From Prunella strophiata (lineage: Eukaryota > Chordata > Aves > Passeriformes > Prunellidae), in the NCBI GenBank assembly GCA_036583965.1, contig JAZBQD010000027.1:29209001-29273000 (forward strand): a DNA stretch of 64,000 nt, read 5' to 3'. The translations under genes were made by a program, and so were the position numbers. The notes under the pieces were generated by a model that searched no databases, was not told where the DNA came from, and saw nothing but the letters and a program-made list of their open reading frames with translations. Positions 28,301-40,300 of the stretch are shown in pieces. Positions within the stretch are counted from its first letter, which is position 1; each line of letters opens with the position of its first letter.

Positions 28301-31300
28301 AGCTCAGAGCCCTGCTCAAACTGGCTTTCAATGTTTCCAGGGATGGGGAATCCACCACCTCTGGGCAACCTGAGAGGCAGGAGGATGGAAAATGCCACAA
28401 GGACAGATGTGGGAGACTTCACTGGTGTGACTGGGGATTCAAACCACCCATCACTAGAGGTTTGGGTTGAGTATTACAGCCCAGCTTTTTGCTGTCCCTG
28501 ATAGACCCAGCTAAATGGGTGGCCAAAACAGCACAGCTCTGGATGCCTGCAGGAAGTGCCCAGGACTACATCACCTACATGGCATGGATGATGGTTCACT
28601 GGGAACTGATGAGCAAGAAAAAAAGCTGGATTGGAGTGAATGGGACTCTACCTAGTGAGAAGCTTGGATCAGCATGTTTGTGGTGCAGCCAGGCTGCTCT
28701 TCAGCTCCTTCAAACATCCCTTTCTTTTTACAGAAACACTTTTGGGCCAGAGACAAGATCACATCTCTGCTCAGTGCCTGTGTTCCTCATGAGTCAAGGC
28801 TGCCAGGGGTCATCTGCCACCTCCAAGTGCCACACAGCCATGTCATCCTTTCCTTGCCTGCTCGTAGCATTTGTTAGCATTGACAGCTTGCTTGTAAGGA
28901 TGCAAGTCTTTGGAGGGAACAGCCATGGAGAGCATGTCCCTGTCTCAGTGGCTCAGCTGTGTCAGCTGGACTCTTAAGAGTTTACCACATGGCTTGGCAG
29001 CCTTGGCTGAGCACCTCCAGCCATCATGCTGGAAGTCACCCAGGGCCCCATGGAGGGGATGCCTTCCCACAGAGGGAGCCCGTGGCAAACCTCCCAGGGA
29101 CTGCAGCAGGACCAAGAGGCAGCTGGGAGTGCAAGATCAGATTAAAGCTCTGCCCTCAGTTGACCAACCCAAGGCAATGGGCATCAGTTCATGCAGAATT
29201 TGTGTTGTTGAGATGACATTTGCATGCTAACCATTGATCAGCTCCCTCTGGGGATCTGCCACCATCCTCCCTGTCATGAAATGAGACCTTAATTCTCTGC
29301 AGTTTTTGATCCTTAGATTTAACTTTTTTTTTTTTTTTTTTAAGAAGTAAACAATTCTCATACATTTCAGCTATAAATGTCTCCATAAAGTAGGGCACCC
29401 ATTAAAATGATTTGTTGTATGTGATTTTTTCAGAGCAAAGGCACTGGTGGAAACTCACAAAGTCCCAGTGCTTGAAGCTGTCAAGGCAATTACCCCTGAA
29501 ATCCCATCCAGCTCAGCCCTTGCATAGACAGAACAGTAGCTCTCTTTCTCTGACTTGGCTTAAAAAAATTCCTGTGGCTACTGATGGAGTCGGCAGAATG
29601 AAAGCCAGGCCATGGTGTGTCTGGGTGGTGAACATCTCCCAGACTGCTCTACAGCTGTGGGCATCAGTCTCTATGGCTTTATACAGCCCCAGCCCCCTGA
29701 ACCACAGGCTCTCCCACAGCCACCAGGCACAGAGCCACTTCTGGCTCTCTGAAGTCCTCTGTCTGCCTGCATGTTTCTAGTCTCCATCAGTGGAACACTG
29801 GAGGCTGGACCAGTTATCAGGAGAGGACATCACTACACCCTGAGGTGGATGGATAAGGGCTGCCTGCCAGGGAAAGGGAGTCAGAGGGAATTATCCCCAC
29901 ACTAGGATGTCTCTTTTCCAGGGGGAGGGATACTCATCATTTCGGGAAGTATCTCAAGAGCTCATCCAGCTGGCAAATCCAGGATAAGTGAGAAATTCCA
30001 AATTCTGCTTGAACTGCTTGGGACAGGCACAGAAAGGTGGCATCACAAAGGGTGGCTAAATGTCTTGACACTCCAGACCATACCTTGAAGCTTGGCTGGG
30101 GGGATGCAGGAGAAGGAGCATCTCTGCAGGTAGGTGGTCCCCACAGGGCAGGAGAACTCAGGCATAGTACACGTGGGACTGGCCAGGGACACGGCAGTCA
30201 ACAGGGTCACAAGTCACAGATCTGTCCCACTGTCCCAAACTGCACGTCAGCACCACCTCCTGCTGCAGGAAAAGCAAAGCTCCATCAGACTCCTGAAGAG
30301 AACTGTGATCTACAGCTGTGCCACCACAGCAGGAAGGTCCAACCCAGGTTTCAGGATGAGGAGAGCTCTCCAACATTTTTCCTCTCCCACTGTGCCCTTT
30401 CTCCCCACTCTGGACAGCAAATCACAAAGCCCTGACCTGTTCACAGGGAGATGTGTGGGGTGTGAGAGCAGCAAATGTGCCTTGGGGTAACAATCCACTG
30501 TGCCTACACTGTCTGAGTGGTACCAGTCTCCATTAGGGAAAAAAGGAAAGTCTCTTCAAGATTCACTGAAACCTCTTGAGCTAAGCTATTTCCAGCTGTA
30601 TATGCTGCAATTTCCTCCCCTAAATGATCAAGTCTTACTTCAACTGTTGTCAGAGAGCTCTTCTGTTGATTGTTTTTCCCTAAATGTACCAATTCCCTCA
30701 TGCCTCAGCCCACAGACCCCATTGAAATCATATTTACAAATTCTAATTATACAGTCCTTCTTACTCAGCTGGGGAACTGCCCAAGATCAAAAACCACCAT
30801 GGTCCCACCACTAAATATGGTCAACCTGTGCTACAGACTTCATCAAAATTGAGTGGTGGATGATGGTTTGCTATGAGCAGCTTGGTGTAGTGGAAGGTGC
30901 TCCTAGCCACAATGGGGGAGTTGGACTAAGTGATCTTTAAAAGGTCCCTTCCAACCCCAATTGTTCTATGATTTCCATTCCCAGACTGCTAACCCCAGCC
31001 CAGCAGCCCTCAGCCAGGGGCTGCAGACCAATATCCCTGATGTCCCTCCACTGGCTGAGTACAGTGACACTGCTGGTGCAGCTGAACACATCACCTATGC
31101 TCTCAACCAGCACGTTTTGATTGAACCTGGATGTGGTGGCTCTGAAGGACATCACTACATTTGAGTCTGGCACTCCCAAGGGTGCAGCAGGATCACACAG
31201 TGACTGAACTAGCTGGAGAGGAGCTCAGGAGAAGAGCTGTGTGCATTTTCCTAAACAGGGTTACAAGCCAGACATCACTGTAATAACACTGGAGAGCTCA

Positions 31301-34300
31301 GGGCAAGGCACTTGCAAGCTGCCCTCTGCTGTGACAGCCACTTGGTAAAACTGTGTTCAGAAGTTTCCCATCTCACTGCCAAACACAGGAAAACTGTCAC
31401 CCCAGGCAGATTCATTTTGTGCGGTTTCATTTTGGAGAATGGGAACATTTTGTTTTCCCTGGGCAGGCCTTGGCCCACAGAGCCAGTGGCCATGTAATTA
31501 ATAACCTCCCAGTGATGAGCAGTGCATCTCCAGCTGCACTACTGCACTTCCCAGTGCCCAGCTCTCCTTTGGCCAACACTGCAGCACAGGGAACCTGCCT
31601 GCCAGGTGTCACAAGCAGATCTCCAAGGAGAGGAAATGTCACCCTCCTGACATGGCCCAACTCACTTTTGTCTGTCTGCCCCAAGCAAGATCACACTCTC
31701 AGTCTGGCATGTAAGACCAGCTCAGCCCCAGAGACTCCAGTTCCCCCCTCCAGAAACAGCCTAAGGACAGGACACTGCGTGCCTACACCCCTGCCAAGGT
31801 GACTGCCTGGACCAAGGCAGTTCAGTTCCCAAGGACACACCATCCCAGGTCTCCTCAGTCAATTGCTAAGAGCTGTGCTGGCTCCTGGCTTTTATGAGGT
31901 AACCCCCAAGCCTCTGGAAAGTGGGACAAACTCTTTCACGGTGACCTCTGTGCCATTACTGCAACACAACACAAAGGAAGAAAAGCTCTCCATGCTCTTA
32001 GCTGCCTCTAAATATAGTTGCTCTGCAATGACTTCATTTTTTCCTGAGCCACTAACTTCAGCTTTAAGAGAGAAAACATCCCAGGGATGTTTAACCCTCC
32101 AAGCAGTGCCCATGCATCACCTTGACTTGGGACATGCCCTGCAGCAGCTTTCAGCCTGGCAGAGCTGTGCTCTGCAGACAACACGGGACTGGGAGAACTA
32201 GGACTGCAGCAAGGCAAAGAGAGGGATCTCCAGAGCAGAAACACCAGCCATGAGCACAGGGGTCCAGCCCTGGAACTTCATTGAGCTGGGATGTGTTGGG
32301 AAAGCAGCAAAATGGCTGGAGCTGGAGGAATGAAGGGGTCTGTGCTCTCTCCAACCCCTTCAGGGTGGTTAAATCTTTTTTATCTAGGTCTTGGTCCCAT
32401 GGGCCATCCTGAGGCCCACTCACCTGCATGGAGCCCAGCCTCTTCCCAGCACTGGAGTGGAGGACAAAGCCCTTTTCACAGGAGACAGCACACCTCATGT
32501 GCCCTGGGCCGTCCGAGCTGCAGTTGAGGGTGGCAGCGTGGGCCAGCAGTGGCTGCGTGCAGGTTCCTGATCCCACGCAGGCACCGTGGGCACAACTGTG
32601 GAGGAGAACAGAGAAGGGATCAACCAGAGGGTCCCAGGACTACTTCAGCAAGGAAGGGCTCTCTCCAGGTGGCACTTGTGTGGGGTGAATGCTCAGCAGG
32701 CCACAGATGCCTGGAGATGCACACCTATCCCTCACAGCTTCTTCCAGGCTTGAAGGCCCCTGGCAATGATGCAGGAAAGTACTTTATCCCAGCTCTGTCT
32801 TAGCTGGACTTCATCCCAACCCAACCCACACCTTCCCACCAACCACCACCGTGTTCTTTCAAGCTGATGAAAGGAGGCACAGCTCAACAATATTCCAAAA
32901 TTTGTGCTGCCTGCACACAGGCACAGGGTGTACACACAGCCTGGCACCACAGGGGCTCATTGCAGGTAGGCCAAGAGAACAAAAGGAGGGAGGTGACAAG
33001 GAGAGGGGAGGAAATACCTTTGTATACCTTTAGAATCAGGTATGTCAAACTCTGTATAGGAAGGACACTGAAGAATCCACAGATGATTCTCCCAACTGCA
33101 AGGAAAGCTAAGAGGAAACCTCTGCAAATATTAGGGAATCATCCATAAGATGTTCTTCAGATCCTTTGCAGTCCCCCTTCACATCCATACAGCTACACCA
33201 CAGCCTATGGTAGAAAGAAGAAGCTGGAGTTGGCTCCCCAACCCCACTCCTGACACCTTCCTCCTCTGCTCTGATGGTCTTCAGCACCTCTGCTCTTCCC
33301 ACAGGCCACACAGCACCCCAAGCCTGTGCATGCTGATGCCAGGCTCTTTGGGATCAAGACCATCTCAACACACACCTGTCCAGCTCTGCAGCCTCAACTG
33401 TGGCCACCAAGGTGAGATGTGGCTAAAGGGAGGAATAACCTTCCCCTTGGCACCCCTGCAAGTTCCAAGAGGTCCCAGGACAGTCTGAAATGCATCACCC
33501 ACGCCTCCTCCTCACTTCAGCAGCTTCCCACTGAGGAGCAGTCATTAGGTACTGATTATTTAAGCATCACAATTCCATAATGAGAACCAGTGTGGGTCAA
33601 AGGGTGATGATCTCCATCAGTGAAATGCAGCCCGTTGATTAATTACCTGGGATGGAACTGGGACAGGACATAGGGCAATACAACAGCTCCCACGCCCTGG
33701 TTATCCACCAGTCTGGCTTTATCTGTTACCAAGTGATAAAGGTGCAACACCTGATCTCAGCCAGCCCTCCTCAGCCAGGGACAGAGGTGCTGGAGCTTCA
33801 GGCAATAACTGGGGAGAGAAGGGAGGGAGCTGTACCTGAACGCCTCGCTCTCCTCTGCTCCCTGCTTGGCACAGGGCTGCTGGCTGTTTTCAGGCACTGC
33901 CTTTCTCCCAGCGAGGCAGAGACCTCTGCCTCCAGCCTTTACTCAACATTTCCAGCCAAGGATGCACAGAGCTAGAAATACCACAAAAGACATGCACACA
34001 AAAAACAAAAAAACAACAAACCCCAAAAAAACCCAAATCGGTGCCGACGCAGACGTTAAGGGAACGCAATGTGCTGTTGACTCTGGACAAGTCCACCCAG
34101 CCAAAGACATGGTGGAAACCTGCAGGCCACAGCCCTGAAAGAGCCGGTGGGCACAGGAGGGGACCACAAAGGAGAACAAGAAGAAAGGGGCTGTTTTTTC
34201 AATGCAGACCTGTTTATGAAGTGAGAAATGGTTTCAGGGCAGCTGCTGCAAATTCTTTCACTAGCTTATATTTCCATTTGCTTCCTTTTTAAAGAATTTG

Positions 34301-37300
34301 TTTTATGAGTGCAGCATTTGTCAGGTCATTAGCTTCTGAGGGCATCTGTTACCAATTGTAGCCCTCTCCCCTCCCCTCCCACAGCCACCTTCTCTGGGCA
34401 GTTGCTCTGCTCCCTGCCTGTGCCCCTGGCTCATACTTGCTCCCGTCCCCAGCTCCACTGCCCAGCGATGGAACCACTGTCCTAAACTTCCTTGTGTGTT
34501 TGCCTCTGGACACACATGTCCTCTTTCCAGCCTTGCTTCTCCATTCCTTCTCCTTCCTCACCAGCCAGGGGTACAATATGGAGACCTACCTTTCCACTAG
34601 ACCAGGTTGCTCCAAGCCCCCTCCAAATTGTCCTGGAACACTTCAAGGAAGGGGGCAGCCACAGCTTCCCTGGGCAGCCAGTGCCAGGGCCTCCCCACCC
34701 TCACAGCTGATGGTCAGGGCGTTGAGTTTTGGAGCATGTGCCCATCACAGCACTGGTTCAAGGGAGTGCCCTGGCACCTTCCAGATGCATCCAGGCCAAG
34801 GGCTTGGCTGGAGCAGCTCTGCTGGTGCTGATGGAAAGACAGCATGTTGTCTGGGGCAGCCTTGGCAGTTGGGACAATGCTGTTATTAAATAACAATTAA
34901 ATGAAGCGCTAATCCTCTTGAGCGCTACCGGGGACGTTTTGGTTTTCCACCAGTTCAGAAATGCAACCAGCAATGTGGTAGACAGCAGGTCAAGGTATCA
35001 GCAAGTTTCTTAAGGATTATGAATACAGAATGTTGTATAGAGTTGTTATGCATAAGAGATTGATAATTACAGGTCATAACAACAAAATATTTTTATGTAC
35101 ATCACATATATATATACTCATGCACATGTTCCGTATGTGCATGTAGATATATTCTAGAAATAAAAGTTTGGGTTAGAAAAATTACCTTTCTCTTTGCCCC
35201 CTAAGATGACTAACTTAGCACTGTTTTCTCTCACTGTTTTCACACCTAAACCTACAAATACACACTAGATTTTATTTTGAAGATGATCTAAGTCAAATCA
35301 GCTCAAGTTCTGAGAAGCTGTGGCTCATCCGACACCTTGCTTTGAAGTCTGGTGCTGCTATTCCAGACCTGAAAAGGAGCTCACATCACTGAAAGCTGTC
35401 TGATTTTCTCAAATATATCAATAACCTTAAAAAATATATACCAACCCTACCAAAAAACATTGCTTTGATTGCTTCCTTTCTCAGCATCATCACTGCTATA
35501 CTTGGGGCCAGGACACTTTTGAGCCTGATGGTGAACAAGTGCAGGTCAAAAGAGAAAAAAGCCCTGTGACCTGGCCCCATCATGATCCACATGCTATGCC
35601 AGGGCTGGGGTAAAGTGATGGAATAAATCACAGCTCCCAGGCCCTGGAACACCCTAACAAAGGCTGGACAAGGAAATGGTGCAGTTAGCCCAGTTCTGAT
35701 CTCAGCATGAAGGAGCTCTTTCTGCTTTTGATGATAAATGAAATTCCTGTATCACAGCTGCAAACTCCTGACTTCTGCCCATTTCTGATTCAGGCCATAT
35801 AAGATGTGGGACAAGCCAATATTTTTTTACTTTTTTTCTGCCCAAGACATCAAAAAAAATTTCCACTTCTATCCCAGCATCTTTTGAAGCTCAAACTAAT
35901 GATTTGTCAACAACATTTTTACAAAATACCAAGGTTTTTCTCCTAACTTATTTCATGTCAGCACAAGCCTGCACGATGCTCTGGGCTCACCAAGTCCCAT
36001 AACTTATACATCAAAGAAAGTTTCAGGTCTGGAAATCTGTGAAATTCTGCTTAGTGATGGCCCTAAATGCTCCAGAACGGTAAGAGCTTTGTTCTGAAAT
36101 GGGAACAATTCTATAAACTACAGCAAAACTTTTCCTTTGGGATCCTTCTAGAATAAAAGCAGGCAGCCACTACCAGCAACAGAGCATGTGAAGCCAGTGG
36201 CACAGCTAGTATGGTAGCTTTGTTGTGACAAATCCCAAATTCTGAAAAAGCTGAAATTTCATGTTTTACAGCAGCTACTTAATGCAACACAGAAAATATT
36301 GATGGATTTACCCACATCCAACTAAGCCAAGTCAAAAGCAGTGCAGCTGCCCGAGTATAATAAATCATCTATACATTGCTGTAGTGTCTACTCAGGTTTT
36401 CAACCCCAAGATTGCTGCTGAAACATCCCTTATCATCAAGCTCCAGCTCTTAACAGCGGAAACTTTTAAGTTCTTCTCATGGTGTGAATTTTTGGGAGAG
36501 GGGGTTATAGAAGATGTTGACAGAAAAGTAAAGGCTTTGGCCAAATCTCCTGAAGTTAAAAGTCATCACTGCACGTACTCTGGTGGAGTCTGGATTGTAA
36601 CACTCAACATCAGTGAGATAAAAGGTGTTTACCCCAATGCGGTCTAGCAGCAGAGAATAGCTAGGAAATGAGAAAAGGTGTTTTGGAAATACTTGGGAAT
36701 GTCTCCCTTCAGGCATGTTTCCCCTGAAGGTGAAAGGTCTCACTTTTCCAGTAAATCTGATGGCAACCATCCTTGTGGCAGCAGGCTGCATGTACAGACC
36801 CAGCGGTGGTGATGCCTCTTGATTATGATCTGCACTGAGGTTGCCATCTCAAGAAAAGGTGTTTGCCTCGGTACGTGACTCCGAAAGAAACTTGGCAACA
36901 ACTAACATCCCTGTGAGTCATCTGCTGTCATCTGCCTCAGAGACAGAGAAAAGGCACCAGCAAGACATCAAATGACCTGTTGGCCCCTCCATAGCCATAG
37001 TGGAAAAGGGAAAAAAGAGAAGCAAGAGCACATAATGTATTTCCAGACAGTTCCTTCCCATGTTTTTTTTGTTGTTGTTCACTACACCAAAATAGTTGCA
37101 TAGAGACACAGAAAATGAGGTTGAATGGGATGTCAGGTTTGGTGTATTCACCTTCCCAACCTCAGCCAGGACAGACTGTACCCAAAGATATTTTATCCAT
37201 ATTCCATCTCCACAGGACCACACTCCACCTCATTTTCTCATCTTGTCCAGAAGAATTAATTTCTGAGCCACATCCATCACCATGAAAGACATAAAAACAG

Positions 37301-40300
37301 CAGAGGGATTTCAAAAAGGAGCTGCAAGCAGAAGCCATAGCTGGGCTGCAAGACTTACGCTGTAAGATTTAAGGAGGAAAAAATATTTATCATGACAGAG
37401 AGGAGATAGTGAGGGGATCTGATGGTTCTGTACAGACACATAGACACAGAAAAGTTGTCTGCTGGCAGGAGGCATTCAGACCTTTCTGGCAAGGATGGAA
37501 CAAAAGCAACAACTTTCATCTTGGAATCAGAAGCACCTTCTCAGCAGACAGGGTTAGTGGATATGAGAATAGCTCAGCAGGGGTGATGGTGTACTCATCA
37601 CCTCCTGCAGCTTGTGACAGGAGATAAGAGAACCTTCTGAAGGATGCATTTAATCCAGAGCCTGTGAAAAATCCCTGTGCCTGTGCATGACATCAGGAAG
37701 GGCAGGGCAGAATGGGGAGACTGGCTGTAGCAGAAAACTGGGGGCTCTGTGGGCAAACCTGGGGTCTCCCAGTGCTTGCTCCCTTCCTCACTGGACATGG
37801 GAACTGATCTGTGCTGTAACTCACATTCCCTCAATGTATCTGGGGCCAGCTCTTCTTGGAGCAATGCATCAGAGCCTCTCCATGAGGTGACACCAAGCAC
37901 CCTGTTTGAAAGCTGTTCAGTTACTGTGTTTGACTTGAGATCAAATTGGTGAAAAACCTCTGCTGGGAGATATTTTTTCCCTGGCTATTCTCAGGGAAAG
38001 GCAGAAGACATCTTGAGCATTCCCAAAAAAGCTCATACATGGAGCACTAATCTCAAGAAGCTTATTAGGCTGCAGAGAGCAAATGGGATGGGGCAGTCCA
38101 TGAAATGGACTGGTTGGCCCTCCAAGGGTTACCTGTGACACCTTCCTGCTGGACATTAATTTAAATTTTAATTTGAATTGAAATTAATAACCCATTCTAC
38201 AGCACAGTCTTGGCCACCATTGCCCATCAGCCAGTCAGAGACCCACAAGAGAAGTGCCAGAGGTGAACAGGCTTTGATTCTGTAGGAGAAGCACCTCTAG
38301 AGGTCTCAAAGGCAGAGGTGAGCCCATTCCCCAAGAAAGGAAAGGTGGTCATTAGGATCCTGGAAACACAGAATTGTTTAGGCTGGAGAAGCCCTGTAAA
38401 ATGAAGTCCAACCATTAATCCAGCAGTGCCAAGGCCACCACTAACCCATGTCCCCAAGTGCCACATTTACAATGTGTTTTAAATCCCTCCAGAGATAGGG
38501 ACTCCATCCATGGGGCACCCTAAGCCAGAGGAAAGGAATCAGGATTTTAAAGTCTCTTCAGACCCAAACTGTTCTACATTTCAGTGAAATAAGACACCAG
38601 CATGTCTACCAGGGTGCTCATACATCTCCATGCCATCACATATGCAGCCCATAAATTGACCCTGCATAAATTTGGTGCCTGGAAGAAAGAAAACAAACCA
38701 AACAAAACCTGTTTGGGAAACAGCCCTCTCTGCTGAATAAAGTTTATCAATTGAAAATATGTAAACAACTCCCTCCTCCATCTAATTTTCTCTCCCTCAC
38801 ATCCATTTTCCATACTAAAGGAATCCAGACCAGACTCCCCTTGATGCCTTACACCCACTTTTGGGGAAGCAGAGTAGAGCTTTCACACAGGAAATACAAA
38901 CACAAAGCAGATCACCTTTTGTAGCACCTTTCCTGTGAACCCACCCAGGCATTTCCCAGCACATGTGAAATAAAATAAAACACACTGAAAATAAAAGCAA
39001 GCTAAAAATACACTTAACAGAGGAAATGAAAAATGTTTCCCTGGTTCAGTGTATAGCCTGTACCAAGTTAAACAGGGGGGACTGTGGCTCAGTTTAAAAA
39101 TGCAAAGAAAAGGATGAAAGACAGGAAGCTTTAGGTCTCCTGGGTAGAAAGGTGTTAAAAGTCTGATTTCTGCTTGACCTCATAAGGTTGTGATTGGGAG
39201 CAGAATGCACAGACAACCCCTGACCTGCTGGCAGAGACAGCAGAGAGGGGTTCCTGGTGATGGCAGTGAGGACACTGCACTGCTTTGATCTGCAAGTGCT
39301 CTGCCAACCTTCAGCACCTCGAGTGGGTCCAAAAAGGTGACAAAAAACAAGCTGGTACTTTTCTAGAGGCAAACACCTGTTGCACCCTGACCTGGAGAAA
39401 GCTGCATTTCATCAGCACAAACAAGATCTCTGTGTTTTCCCCAGCCTGCAAAGCACTGCAGGACCGTTCAAGATGAAAGATGCTACAGAAATACCAACCT
39501 GTCATATATTTATTATTTTGGCAATGAGCATTTCTAGGCTGAAGGCAGGAAATCTCATTTCTTTGTTGCTTTTGTTCCTGTCCTTTCTCAGGTTATTTTA
39601 GGAAAGCCCTTGCACGTACTGTGTACATGAGGCTGGCTGCGTGCACACGGTCAGTGCAGCTCTCTGCAGGAGGAACAGGGATGTTCTGGGGTCTTTCACA
39701 GTCAAATGTCTCTCAGCCTCTGAAGATTTTCTATTCCTGGATTTTTATAGGGGATTCCCCCCCTCTGCCCACCACCAGAATCCACCTACCTTACATGAAA
39801 TTAATTGTTAACCTTTAAAAATACTGCATTGCATTACTTTTGGAGGTAGAACAGATTTTTAAAATATAATAAAGGGGGCATACTTGAATGTTTCCTGCCT
39901 TAACAGAGGAAGGTCCTTTGTTATTAGTGTGGCTACTCAAGGCTGTGAGCCTAACCACACCCCCCACCCCCCCCGAATATTCAAGAGTTTAATTCTGAAG
40001 ATCAATACTCTAAATAGAATTTTCTACTCTGAAAACCCTGGGAATCTGATTTACTTTGAATATTTGCTAAGGGCACACACCTATCCTGCAATTCAGCATA
40101 CTGCTGTGAAGTCAAGGCCATGGGGAGCCCTAGGGGAGAGCAACAAGAGGAAGAGGAGGCACAAGGATCCTGCTGTGCCCCTGGAAAAGGGACACAGCTT
40201 GGTGTGCCTGGGCAATATGGGAACTGGCTTGTGCTTCAGCTATAATGTGACTTTTATGAGGAAAAACATCTCTTTTCCCCTCTATTTGCCCCTATATGGG

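Larger units (their letters stand above)
27766..30083 (-). other. PAPPA2 intron 12
   Basis: Contains a CR1 fragment (28201-28375) and a T run (29324-29341). No other element recognised. Confidence 0.8.

Noticed and set aside
36384..36791. Overlapping open frames on both strands in intron 10
   Set aside because: No homology and no start, splice or codon support. Possibly conserved non-coding sequence, but this cannot be judged here.
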